From Sporomusaceae bacterium FL31 (GTDB taxonomy: Bacteria; Bacillota; Negativicutes; DSM-1736; Dendrosporobacteraceae): DNA of 64,000 nucleotides. Positions 17,060 to 23,841 of the stretch are shown piece after piece. The notes below the pieces were generated by a model, which saw only the letters and a list, made by a program, of their open reading frames with translations, made no database searches and was not told the DNA's origin. The stretch spans positions 23,704 through 87,703 of the forward strand of contig BIFV01000021.1 of assembly GCA_003990955.1 (NCBI GenBank), written 5' to 3'. The number at the start of each line of letters is the position of its first letter. The stretch's first letter is position 1. The position numbers were made by a program, and so were the translations under genes.

Positions 17060-18835
17060 ATAGCTAGTGAAAGAAAATCTAGTGTGACATATATAGGGGA
17101 CGGTTCTCAGACCGTCTTTTCTTTTCCTTTTGATTACTTAAGACCAACCTTTATTAAGATAAGAGTTGACGGAAATGATCCTCTTATTTACGGTGTGGAT
17201 TATTCAGTAGTTAATAAACAGAAGCAATTAGAGTTTCTCGTGGCTCCCCCTGAGGATGCTGTAGTGTTGATTTATAGGGAGACCACAACAGCAGCTCTAG
17301 TATCTTGGCAGGATGCCAGTGTTTTGAGATCTAAGGATATGACTGTATTTGAAGTCCAGCTCCTACATTTAGCTGAGGAAACAACAGATAAGGTACAAGA
17401 TTCAGGGTTAGCTTTAGACACTCTCGATAATATGTGGGATGCCCGTTTCAGAATTCTTAAGAATTTGAATGATCCTGTGGCTGCTGGAGATGCTTTGACT
17501 TTAAGATATTTTGAGAGCGTTCAAGCTGGTTATATTCAAGCAGCTCAAGCGGAGGTAGATCTTGCAAACGCGCAAGCAGTGATAGCCAGTACAAAGGCGA
17601 CTGAGGCCAGTAATTCAGCTACAAGCGCTGCATCCTCAGCAGTGATAGCCAGTACAAAGGCGACTGAGGCCAGTAATTCAGCTACTACAGCAAATACAAA
17701 AGCTACTGAAGCCAGTAATTCAGCTACCGTGGCAACAACTCAGGCAGGAATTGCCAGCACAAAAGCAACGGAAGCCACAACTCAAGCCACACGCGCTGAG
17801 ACAGAAGCTAATAGGGCTGCAGCTTTGACTGATGGTGTCCTTGTTCCTGCTCCTTCACTTCCTCCGGGTATACCGTTCCCGTGGTTTACTGATGTTTGGC
17901 CTGATGGAACTATTGAATGTAGAGGTCAATCTATATCAGCTTATCCTGAGTTATTAGCTAAGTATCCTTCAGGCTTCCTTCCAGATTTACGTGGGGTTGT
18001 CCTGAGAGGTCTTGATAGAGGAAGAGGATTAGAGAGTGAACCTGCGCGAGGAGTGGGAAGCTACCAAGGCGATGCTATTCGTAACATTACGGGTAGTATT
18101 AGCGGTATAGCAAATTTTACTTCGAGTGCCACTGGTGCTTTTGCTATTAGTGGAAACAATGGTAATTACACGCAACAAGTAGCAGGTTCGTCGGGAAACT
18201 TGAAGAGTACATTCGACGCCGCAACAGTAGTGCCAACCGCTACGGAGAATCGTGTAAAGAACGTAGCATGTTATTGGCTTGTGTACACAAGTGCTATCTA
18301 TTATGATACGACTGTAGAAGGTGGTAACGCTGTTACTCTTGGAGGCCATTCAGCAAGTTACTTCACATCTATGGTAGAAGCAATAACACCTAAGTATGCG
18401 GAGTTATGTGAGACACAACCTAGTGGTACAGGGAGCGGTACATTCACAGCAGGGGCGTGGCGTACACGGACTCTAAACACTAAAGTAAAAGATACTATAG
18501 GCGTGATGTTAGTGTCCAATCAATTTGAACTCCCTGCTGGTGTTTATAAAATAACTTCAGATGCTCCTGCTCAAGCCGTTAATAGGCATAAGATACGTCT
18601 ACAAAATATCACTGATAATATCACGGTTAATATCGGGCAGTGTGGCTATACCAGTGCTTCTGGCTATGCTTCAACCCCTGCTCATCTTTCATGTACAATA
18701 ACGCTCTCCTCCTCAAAGAAATTCGAGATCCAACATATGTGTGAATCGACAGCCCCCGGCGGTTTTGGGGTTGCTAGTGCTTTTGCTGGTGTTAATGAAA
18801 TCTACACCACAGTATTCATTGAGAAAGTAGGTTAG
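17060..18835 (+). CDS. tail fibre protein (T7 gp17-like N-terminus), apparent AUA start
   Basis: The T7 fibre-type adaptor reads SSVTYIGDGSQTVFSFPF...YLRPTFIKI, then DNMWDARFRILKNL. It is followed by Ala/Thr/Ser coiled-coil repeats (residues 160-250), a tail-collar-like region (DVWPDGTIECRGQSISAYP, then FLPDLRGVVLRGLDRG) and a beta-rich C-terminal head likely to bind receptor. I start it at ATA 17060: GAGGTGA at 17048-17054 is placed correctly for it and the frame adds ASERKSS. The first standard codon, GTG 17084, has no site within reach. From the ATA the product is 591 residues; T7 gp17 has 553. Confidence 0.85.
   Translation: MASERKSSVTYIGDGSQTVFSFPFDYLRPTFIKIRVDGNDPLIYGVDYSVVNKQKQLEFLVAPPEDAVVLIYRETTTAALVSWQDASVLRSKDMTVFEVQLLHLAEETTDKVQDSGLALDTLDNMWDARFRILKNLNDPVAAGDALTLRYFESVQAGYIQAAQAEVDLANAQAVIASTKATEASNSATSAASSAVIASTKATEASNSATTANTKATEASNSATVATTQAGIASTKATEATTQATRAETEANRAAALTDGVLVPAPSLPPGIPFPWFTDVWPDGTIECRGQSISAYPELLAKYPSGFLPDLRGVVLRGLDRGRGLESEPARGVGSYQGDAIRNITGSISGIANFTSSATGAFAISGNNGNYTQQVAGSSGNLKSTFDAATVVPTATENRVKNVACYWLVYTSAIYYDTTVEGGNAVTLGGHSASYFTSMVEAITPKYAELCETQPSGTGSGTFTAGAWRTRTLNTKVKDTIGVMLVSNQFELPAGVYKITSDAPAQAVNRHKIRLQNITDNITVNIGQCGYTSASGYASTPAHLSCTITLSSSKKFEIQHMCESTAPGGFGVASAFAGVNEIYTTVFIEKVG
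17576..17685 (+). repeat. two exact 47-bp direct repeats in the fibre coiled coil
   Basis: Bases 17576-17622 and 17639-17685 are identical, 63 bp (21 codons) apart. They encode the repeated IASTKATEASNSAT segment. More diverged copies follow at 17690-17800. Identity at DNA level suggests recent duplication and possible length changes of the fibre shaft by recombination. Confidence 0.9.
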
Positions 18836-18836
18836 G

Positions 18837-19022
18837 ATGGAAAATCAAGACATCAAATCAGAATTAATTAAGATGACTCCTCCTGTAGGTGTCTCAACAG
18901 CTTCAACATTAGGACTCACTCTCGCAGATTGGGTTCTTTTGGCTACCTTAGTGTATACCGTGATTCAAACAGGCTGGTTAGTCTATAAGATTGTTAGACA
19001 CTTTAAGGCAGGAGGTAAATAA
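18837..19022 (+). CDS. class II holin (T7 gp17.5-like)
   Basis: The 61-residue product has the layout of T7 gp17.5-type holins: a short N-terminal tail with TPPVGVSTAST, then a hydrophobic stretch LADWVLLATLVYTVIQTGWLV, and a basic end (YKIVRHFKAGGK). It follows the fibre gene by one base, the same place as T7 gene 17.5. Holins form lesions in the inner membrane that let the endolysin reach the wall. Confidence 0.85.
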   Translation: MENQDIKSELIKMTPPVGVSTASTLGLTLADWVLLATLVYTVIQTGWLVYKIVRHFKAGGK

Positions 19023-19023
19023 T

Positions 19024-19266
19024 GTGACTAAAGATATGCAGCTTATTACTCTCCTTTTTGTCTGCCTAGGGATTGGTGAGCAGTTATCTAATGGACTCCT
19101 GCAGACCAACTTCGCTATTATGGATCTCTTGTCAATCTATGGGATCGTAGCAGCTTACTATGGAATCAACTTTGGTATTGCTAGTAAGTGGAACAGTATA
19201 GGAGGCATGAGTCCTCCGATGGGTTACTCAAGGGACCCTATTAACACTCAAGGAGGTAAGCGCTAA
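19024..19266 (+). CDS. small membrane protein in the lysis cassette, 80 aa
   Basis: GTG 19024 is preceded by AGGAGG 9 bases upstream; the overlapping ATG at 19022 gives ATGTGA and is excluded. Two hydrophobic segments are visible: LITLLFVCLGIGEQL and LLSIYGIVAAYYGINFGIA. The C-terminus is polar (GYSRDPINTQGGKR). Lying between holin and endolysin, it may be a second holin, an antiholin or a pinholin; the sequence does not decide. It overlaps the endolysin start by one base. Confidence 0.65.
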   Translation: MTKDMQLITLLFVCLGIGEQLSNGLLQTNFAIMDLLSIYGIVAAYYGINFGIASKWNSIGGMSPPMGYSRDPINTQGGKR

Positions 19267-19898
19267 TGCTAGGAGATCTCTCAAAGAAATATGAATCTGG
19301 AGACTGCGGTCCTGGGACAATCTCGCATACTCCCGGAGATCTCGGAGGGGCTTCTTATGGTGTCTACCAATTTGCAAGCGCCTCAGGGATTCCTCAAGCG
19401 TTTGTCCAATGGCTTTGTTCTCAAGGATATCCTAACGGACCTTACTTAGCTCAAGCAGGTAAACCCGGCACTCCATCCTTTGATAAAGCGTGGAAGGCTG
19501 TAGCTTATGAGGATGGTGAGGCGTTCTATGCATGGCAGCACGAGTATGCAGCTTTAATGTACTTCTATCCTGCGAAAGAAGGACTGCGGGCTATCGGTTA
19601 TGACTTGGATAAGCACCATGACGTAATATCTCAGATCGCGTGGTCTGCTGCTATCCACTATTCGGCCCGATGGGTTCCTGAGTTATTCCTTGAGGCTTGT
19701 CAAGATATGGGCTATCCAAACTTGAGTTATATCAATGCTCATATGTTTGACAAAGACTTCATTCCTTACATCTATCAAGTGAGGTCAAAATCTCGGGACA
19801 GTAATGATTGGATCTCCTCAAGGAATACCGAAGAAATTAAATACGGTTTAAGAAATCGCATGGTCAATGAGTGTAATGATGCTCTTGCCATGCTTTAG
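19266..19898 (+). CDS. endolysin-like protein (lysozyme/transglycosylase type)
   Basis: The 210-residue product opens LSKKYESGDCGPGTIS then GDLGGASYGVYQFAS. This E-S-G...GTIS...GGxSYGxYQ pattern is seen in phage muralytic enzymes of the lysozyme superfamily; Glu10 would be the catalytic acid. The middle is Trp/Tyr-rich. There is no signal peptide, so it needs a holin, and two small membrane proteins lie just upstream. T7 encodes its lysozyme elsewhere (gene 3.5), so this cassette layout differs. The exact glycosidase type is uncertain. Confidence 0.72.
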   Translation: MLGDLSKKYESGDCGPGTISHTPGDLGGASYGVYQFASASGIPQAFVQWLCSQGYPNGPYLAQAGKPGTPSFDKAWKAVAYEDGEAFYAWQHEYAALMYFYPAKEGLRAIGYDLDKHHDVISQIAWSAAIHYSARWVPELFLEACQDMGYPNLSYINAHMFDKDFIPYIYQVRSKSRDSNDWISSRNTEEIKYGLRNRMVNECNDALAML

Positions 19899-19921
19899 TT
19901 ATTTATAAGGGAGGTTCATTA

Positions 19922-20083
19922 ATGTATATCTTAGTGGATGAGGAATGCCTTAAGGAGGCCATTGAGAAGCTCGTATTAGAGGATATTTGCCCAGTAGGTA
20001 AGGTTGTTGCTCAGGGAGCTTGTAGTGGAACCACGCTAGAACAGTGTGAGAAGTGTCATCTTGATTGGATAAAGAAGAAGTAA
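19922..20083 (+). CDS. small phage protein with CxxC, 53 aa
   Basis: ATG 19922 follows AGGGAGG. The product has four cysteines before the end: one near residue 9, one at ICPVG, one at GACSG, and a CEKC pair, followed by HLDWIKKK. It could bind metal or form a disulfide. It separates the endolysin from the terminase genes. I do not recognise the family. Confidence 0.6.
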   Translation: MYILVDEECLKEAIEKLVLEDICPVGKVVAQGACSGTTLEQCEKCHLDWIKKK

Positions 20084-20105
20084 GGAGAAACTGGTGTATT
20101 AACTA

Positions 20106-20345
20106 TTGGCTAAAATTGATGAAAAACTCTTAGACCAAATGGCACAGCTTGAAGTTGATGCTCTATTGGAAGGTCTGAATGATCCTGAGCTGAAGAAGAA
20201 CCCGAGTTTTCTTGAGAAAGTCCGAAAGTTCCTCAAGGAAAACAAATTGGTCACAACTCCAGAAACTCCAGGAGTATCTAAGGTTAAGCAGACCGTGGAG
20301 GAAATTCCAGACTTCGATATGGAAGCCACGGAGTATGAACAATAA
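20106..20345 (+). CDS. terminase small subunit / DNA maturase A (T7 gp18-like)
   Basis: The 79-residue helical, acidic product lies directly before the large terminase and overlaps its start by one base. T7 gp18 is 89 residues and has the same place. The start is TTG 20106 (MAKIDEKLLDQMAQLEVDALLEGL); GTG 20095 hits a stop at once. The ribosome-binding site is poor, with AAGGAG 18 bases away. The family recognises the concatemer junction and stimulates the large subunit. Confidence 0.82.
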   Translation: MAKIDEKLLDQMAQLEVDALLEGLNDPELKKNPSFLEKVRKFLKENKLVTTPETPGVSKVKQTVEEIPDFDMEATEYEQ

Positions 20346-22090
20346 TGAATTGGACTCAAGAACAGATTGAGAGAGCCTTGAAGGATTTCAGGGTTCTCCT
20401 TTTTATTATCTGGAGAATGATTGGACTTCCACAGCCAACGCCAATTCAAAATGACATGGCTAGGACCCTTCAGCATCCCCCAAGTGACCGCTTCATTCTT
20501 GAGGGTTTCCGAGGGGTGGCTAAGAGTTTCATTACATGTGCTTATGTGGTCTGGAGGCTCTGGCTCAATCCCTTGCTTAAAGTTGAGATAGTCTCAGCAT
20601 CCAAAGAGAGAGCAGATGCAAACGCTGTCTTCATTAAGAAGATCATTAATACTGTACCTTTCTTGGAATGCTTAAGGCTCACCGATGAAGACCGTAAGGC
20701 TGGCCTGAAGGATACTCAAAATCTCTTTGACGTTCATGGGGCTACGCCTGACATCTCTAATAGTGTAAAGTCTGTAGGTATCACAGGGCAGATCACTGGA
20801 TCTCGTGCTGATATCTTAATTGCGGATGATGTGGAGATTCCTAATAATAGCGGGACTCAAAAGCAAAGGGATGCCCTCGGGGAAGCTGTTAAGGAGTTTG
20901 ACGCTATCCTCAAGCCTGGAGGTCAGATCATTTATCTGGGGACCCCTCAAACAGAGATGAGTCTTTACAATGAGCTGCAGAAGCGCGGATATAAAGTGGT
21001 AATTTATCCTCTGCTGTATCCTGAGACACCTAAAGAACGTGAAGACTACGGTAACAACTTAGCTCCATTCATTGCTCAGAAATATGATAAAGACCCTGAG
21101 AAATGGGCAGGGAAATCTACGGAGCCTGGAAGGTTCAATGAGGAGGAAATTGCAAAGCGTAGGCTGTCTTATGGTCGTGCTGGGTTCTCCCTTCAGTTCC
21201 TCCTTAACACTAACCTCACGGATGCTGAGAAGTATCCTCTCAAGGTCTCTGATTTAATCATTGCCGATTTAGACCACAAGGAAACAAGCTTGAAATGGCA
21301 TTGGGGCAAATCCCCGGATCTTCGCCTCTTGGATGTCCCTTGTGTGGCTTTGAAGCAGGATTACTTTTACAGAGCCTTTGAGAGATCTAAGGAACTTGCA
21401 CCTTATACCGGGACTGTCATGTTTATCGATCCGAGTGGTAGAGGCAAGGACGAGACAGCTTATGCTATCGTCAAGTACCTCAATGGTTACTTATTCCTCA
21501 TGGCTGTTGGAGGATACACTGACGGTTACAGCGATGATGTCCTGAGGTCTCTTGCTCTTAAGGCGCGATTCTATGGAGTTAATCAAGTTGTCTCCGAGGC
21601 GAACTTCGGGGATGGTATGTTTACTAAGATTCTGACTCCAATATTCAAAGAGATCTATCCTTGCAATATTGATGAAGTCAAATCTTCAGGTCAAAAAGAG
21701 AAACGCATTATAGACACTCTTGAGCCTGTAATGCAGCAGCATAGACTCATTGTGGATGCTCAAGTAATTTCTGAAGACTTCCTAATGTACGAAAAGGACT
21801 ACCAATATAGTCTGTTCTATCAATTAACCCGAATCAGTAAGGAAAAGAATGCCTTAGGCCACGATGACCGCCTGGATGCCCTCACAGGAGCTGTAGCTTA
21901 CTGGGTTGAGGAAATGGCAAGGTCTGCAGAGTTGGGAGTCCAGGAGAGACTTGAGGAACAGCTTGAGATCTGGATGGACCCTGATAGAGGAGTCTTATGG
22001 ATTCCTGAGGTTGCTCCTAAGATTAAACCTGGAAGACAGTATTTTGGTAGAGATTCGAATATTCTTGAGGGATTCTTTAGTGGGCGATAA
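20345..22090 (+). CDS. terminase large subunit / DNA maturase B (T7 gp19-like)
   Basis: The 581-residue product matches T7 gp19 (586). The ATPase half has a Walker A-like GFRGVAKSF near residue 55, a Walker B-like DILIADDVE near 157 and a coupling-type IIYLGTPQTEMSLY near 197. The nuclease half has MFIDPSGRGKDETAYA near 359, VVSEANFGDG near 418 and HDDRLDALTGAVAYW near 506, supplying metal-binding acids. It packages DNA and cuts concatemers. The phage promoter copies start at the base after its stop codon. Confidence 0.95.
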   Translation: MNWTQEQIERALKDFRVLLFIIWRMIGLPQPTPIQNDMARTLQHPPSDRFILEGFRGVAKSFITCAYVVWRLWLNPLLKVEIVSASKERADANAVFIKKIINTVPFLECLRLTDEDRKAGLKDTQNLFDVHGATPDISNSVKSVGITGQITGSRADILIADDVEIPNNSGTQKQRDALGEAVKEFDAILKPGGQIIYLGTPQTEMSLYNELQKRGYKVVIYPLLYPETPKEREDYGNNLAPFIAQKYDKDPEKWAGKSTEPGRFNEEEIAKRRLSYGRAGFSLQFLLNTNLTDAEKYPLKVSDLIIADLDHKETSLKWHWGKSPDLRLLDVPCVALKQDYFYRAFERSKELAPYTGTVMFIDPSGRGKDETAYAIVKYLNGYLFLMAVGGYTDGYSDDVLRSLALKARFYGVNQVVSEANFGDGMFTKILTPIFKEIYPCNIDEVKSSGQKEKRIIDTLEPVMQQHRLIVDAQVISEDFLMYEKDYQYSLFYQLTRISKEKNALGHDDRLDALTGAVAYWVEEMARSAELGVQERLEEQLEIWMDPDRGVLWIPEVAPKIKPGRQYFGRDSNILEGFFSGR

Positions 22091-22107
22091 TTGATTGTGC
22101 CACGATA
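22091..22107 (+). promoter_or_regulatory. putative phage RNA polymerase promoter, copy 2
   Basis: It is the exact 17-mer TTGATTGTGCCACGATA but followed by AGGAAATG instead of TGAGAAGA, so the initiating region differs from the other two copies. It begins immediately after the large terminase stop, where T7 has its right-end promoter phi-OR. Confidence 0.68.
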
Positions 22108-22115
22108 AGGAAATG

Positions 22116-22140
22116 TTGATTGTGCCACGATATGAGAAGA
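22116..22140 (+). promoter_or_regulatory. putative phage RNA polymerase promoter, copy 3
   Basis: The 25-base sequence, including the TGAGAAGA start region, is identical to copy 1 at 2232. It stands 25 bp downstream of copy 2 as a tandem pair. Being a full copy, it is the more likely active one. Transcription would run into the CCTAAAG-type repeats and stem-loops at 22143-22487. Confidence 0.72.
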
Positions 22141-22302
22141 AACCTAAAGAATAAATCTAAAGGTTATCTCTCACGTTCCTAAAGGTCTCCTCAGGTACTG
22201 CCTTGAGAAGATACCAGCCTTTAGGCTACACTGAGGAATCTGTCTTGAATGACAACTTAAGGGAGGTGGTGGGCCTCTTAAGGATATCTTAGGTAGAAGC
22301 AG
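22141..22302 (+). repeat. CCTAAAG-type short repeats; candidate terminal repeat / concatemer junction
   Basis: Words of the CCTAAAG family crowd this non-coding stretch: CCTAAAG at 22143, CTAAAGG near 22158, TCTCAC followed by CCTAAAG near 22169-22184, then CCTCAGG, CCTTGAG, CCTTTAGG and two CTTAAGG. The T7 left end begins TCTCAC and carries repeated CCTAAAG next to its terminal repeat. Position after terminase and promoter also fits. The exact repeat borders cannot be set, since the integrated form holds only one copy. Confidence 0.55.
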
Positions 22303-22378
22303 TAGAGACCTTAGTGTACAAGGCTTAGAGTTAATATAACTACAAATTATATTAATTTTAAAGACACTAAGGACTCTA
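22303..22378. repeat. large inverted repeat 1 (15-bp arms, inner hairpin)
   Basis: Arms 22303-22317 (TAGAGACCTTAGTGT) and 22364-22378 (ACACTAAGGACTCTA) pair with one mismatch. Inside lies a perfect 9-bp AT-only hairpin, 22331-22339 with 22347-22355. No gene overlaps it and no T-run follows the outer stem. Confidence 0.8.
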
Positions 22379-22390
22379 TCCACCCCTTGT

Positions 22391-22487
22391 GGTATACCTT
22401 AAGATCTTCTCTAGACATCTAGAGACTAACCTATTATCTTTATTCTTTATTTATAAATGATAATAGTAATAGATCTTAAGGTATACC
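22391..22487. repeat. large inverted repeat 2 (17-bp perfect arms, three-way-junction-like)
   Basis: Arms 22391-22407 and 22471-22487 are perfect complements (GGTATACCTTAAGATCT). They enclose two further hairpins: 22408-22425 (7-bp stem, 4-base loop) and 22431-22466 (8-bp stem CTATTATC/GATAATAG). Each outer arm is itself built from short palindromes. As DNA it could extrude a cruciform; as RNA it would form a three-way junction. It lies between the repeat region and the next gene. Confidence 0.82.
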
Positions 22488-22525
22488 TAAGGAACACCTA
22501 ACAAATCTAAAGGATGTGATTACTT

Positions 22526-23041
22526 ATCACTACTATCAATAAGAAAACAAAGATAGGAGTACTCTTAGGGATTTCCTTAGGACTCCTCTTGTGGTCATCC
22601 TTAAGCCACAGTCCTAAGAGTACTCCTAAGTCCACTACAGCTCCCGCCCTCATGCAGAGCGAGACAACAGTTACAGTAGTCCCCAAGGAATCCCCTCAAG
22701 ACAACGATGTAGAACTCACTCAAACCTATAAGGCTTCCATCAATGGTGTTGAGGTCATAGCCCCAATTAAGACCACAGGGTCATCTAAAGGTATCATCAA
22801 GCAAGAGATAGACCTCAAGCCTGTTGTGGATCTCGCTAAGGAGCAAGGCTACAAAGAAGCTGAGAAGGTCTTCAAGAAATCCTGGGAGATCTCTGGAGGT
22901 CTTGGGGTTCATAAGGGAGACCTTTACATACCCATAGAAATCCAAAGAGACTACAAGCCTAATCGTACAGTATCCGCAGAGGTCCATGTGGATTCCTCAG
23001 GGATATCTGGAGGGGAGGTTAAGACAGGTTGGAAGTTCTAA
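22526..23041 (+). CDS. membrane-anchored phage protein, 171 aa, apparent AUC start
   Basis: From ATC 22526 the product begins TTINKKTKIGVLLGISLGLLLW, a basic end plus one membrane anchor, then a Pro/Ser/Thr linker and a beta-rich domain ending SGGEVKTGWKF. AAAGGATGTGAT at 22509-22520 matches the ideal ribosome-binding site but for one base and suits ATC 22526. The first usual codon, TTG 22589, would cut the anchor in half, and a stop closes the frame at 22517. The outer domain would face the periplasm; a spanin-like, exclusion or lysis role is possible but not shown. Confidence 0.55.
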   Translation: MTTINKKTKIGVLLGISLGLLLWSSLSHSPKSTPKSTTAPALMQSETTVTVVPKESPQDNDVELTQTYKASINGVEVIAPIKTTGSSKGIIKQEIDLKPVVDLAKEQGYKEAEKVFKKSWEISGGLGVHKGDLYIPIEIQRDYKPNRTVSAEVHVDSSGISGGEVKTGWKF

Positions 23042-23096
23042 CGATAAGTTTAGTTATATTAGGCATTATGATATTGGCCTCAAGGGAGAATGAAGG

Positions 23097-23294
23097 ATGA
23101 CAAAGCAGAAAGACAGTATATGTATGACCTGTGATTGCCTTGTGTGTTCTGAAGGTATACGTGTTGATGGTGGAAGACTCAAATGCTTCCCAAGTAAGAC
23201 CTATTGTTACCCTAGAGATGATCGGACTTACTGTCCTGGCTATAGTAATGGCAAGTGTGGTAAACCTAAACTGAGGAGGGCTTTTGGTGCCTAA
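23097..23294 (+). CDS. Cys-rich small phage protein A, 65 aa
   Basis: ATG 23097 follows GGGAG by 8 bases. Eight cysteines occur in a C-x2-C-x-C-x2-C start (CMTCDCLVC), then single cysteines at KCF, YCY, YCPG and KCGK. This spacing suggests a zinc-binding or Fe-S fold. It overlaps the next Cys-rich gene by 8 bp. Expression near the integrase, outside the late region, suggests an early or lysogenic role. I do not recognise the family. Confidence 0.6.
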   Translation: MTKQKDSICMTCDCLVCSEGIRVDGGRLKCFPSKTYCYPRDDRTYCPGYSNGKCGKPKLRRAFGA

Positions 23295-23442
23295 AGAATC
23301 ACCTTGTTTAAAGTGTCCTTGCATTATATGTGAACATCGTATTATTAAAGCTTGCGGGTGCTTAGAGTGTGATAGCTTTGGTGGTAGCTGTAGACCCTCA
23401 GACACTCTTGAGTGTTGCTCTGTCTATAACTGTGAGGACTAA
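23287..23442 (+). CDS. Cys-rich small phage protein B, 51 aa
   Basis: GTG 23287 has GAGGAGGG 7 bases upstream. Eleven of 51 residues are cysteine (CLKCPCIIC, ACGCLEC, SCRP, ECCSVYNC). The first block has the same C-x2-C-x-C-x2-C layout as the gene before it, so the two are probably diverged duplicates. A hairpin terminator begins at its stop codon. TTG 23284 is a possible alternative start. Confidence 0.58.
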   Translation: MPKESPCLKCPCIICEHRIIKACGCLECDSFGGSCRPSDTLECCSVYNCED

Positions 23443-23470
23443 GGACATCTCTAAGGTGTCCTTTCTCTAT
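23441..23470 (+). terminator. weak intrinsic terminator after the Cys-rich pair
   Basis: Stem AAGGACA/TGTCCTT (23441-23447 with 23457-23463) is followed by a T/C-rich tract. It starts within the stop codon of the preceding gene. Confidence 0.5.
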
Positions 23471-23517
23471 TTCTGAAATTAGTATCAGGTACTAAGGGAG
23501 ATCCGAAGGTATCCTCA

Positions 23518-23664
23518 ATGATTTACTTACTGGTTACTTTAGTTCTCCTTGAGGACTACCTAACTGCTCTCTTGATCTTCAGGCAGCACATGTTACCCGG
23601 AGATCTCTTAGGGTTACATCTCTATATCAAAACTATAAAGTATTATCTCGCTAGACCTCCTTAA
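23518..23664 (+). CDS. small hydrophobic protein, 48 aa, doubtful
   Basis: The frame is ATG 23518 to TAA 23664 with AAGG 9 bases upstream. The first third is hydrophobic (MIYLLVTLVLLEDYLTALLIF), the rest is basic and aromatic (YIKTIKYYLARPP). A strong terminator overlaps its end, which supports a real transcription unit. No family is recognised, and chance cannot be excluded at this length. Confidence 0.4.
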   Translation: MIYLLVTLVLLEDYLTALLIFRQHMLPGDLLGLHLYIKTIKYYLARPP

Positions 23665-23685
23665 CACTCTGGAGGTCTTTTCTTA
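23653..23685 (+). terminator. intrinsic terminator
   Basis: Perfect 8-bp stem AGACCTCC/GGAGGTCT with a 10-base loop and then TTTTCTTATTT. It isolates the integrase region from upstream transcription. Confidence 0.85.
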
Positions 23686-23730
23686 TTTGTGTCTTCATAA
23701 GCTTCTATTAAATATAAGGAGGTGAGCGAA

Positions 23731-23838
23731 GTGGACACACCTGTAGTAATTGCCCACTATGATCCTGAAGGTCCTGCTCTTGAGGATCTCCTTAAGGAAC
23801 TTGTAGAAATCATTCTTGTTACTTCTCCAGAAGAATAA
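23731..23838 (+). CDS. short acidic protein just upstream of the integrase, 35 aa
   Basis: GTG 23731 follows a near-perfect AAGGAGGTGA at 23716-23725. The product (MDTPVVIAHYDPEGPALEDL then LLKELVEIILVTSPEE) is acidic, with a strand-like start and a helix-like end. Short proteins of this shape often precede large serine recombinases in Firmicutes elements, which is recollection, not proof. A control or directionality role is speculation. It lies between a terminator and the integrase promoter. Confidence 0.55.
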   Translation: MDTPVVIAHYDPEGPALEDLLKELVEIILVTSPEE

Positions 23839-23841
23839 TAT

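Noticed and set aside
17082..17103. GTGTGACATATATAGGGGA as a degenerate fourth phage promoter
   Set aside because: It shares only scattered positions with the three exact copies and lies inside the fibre coding region.
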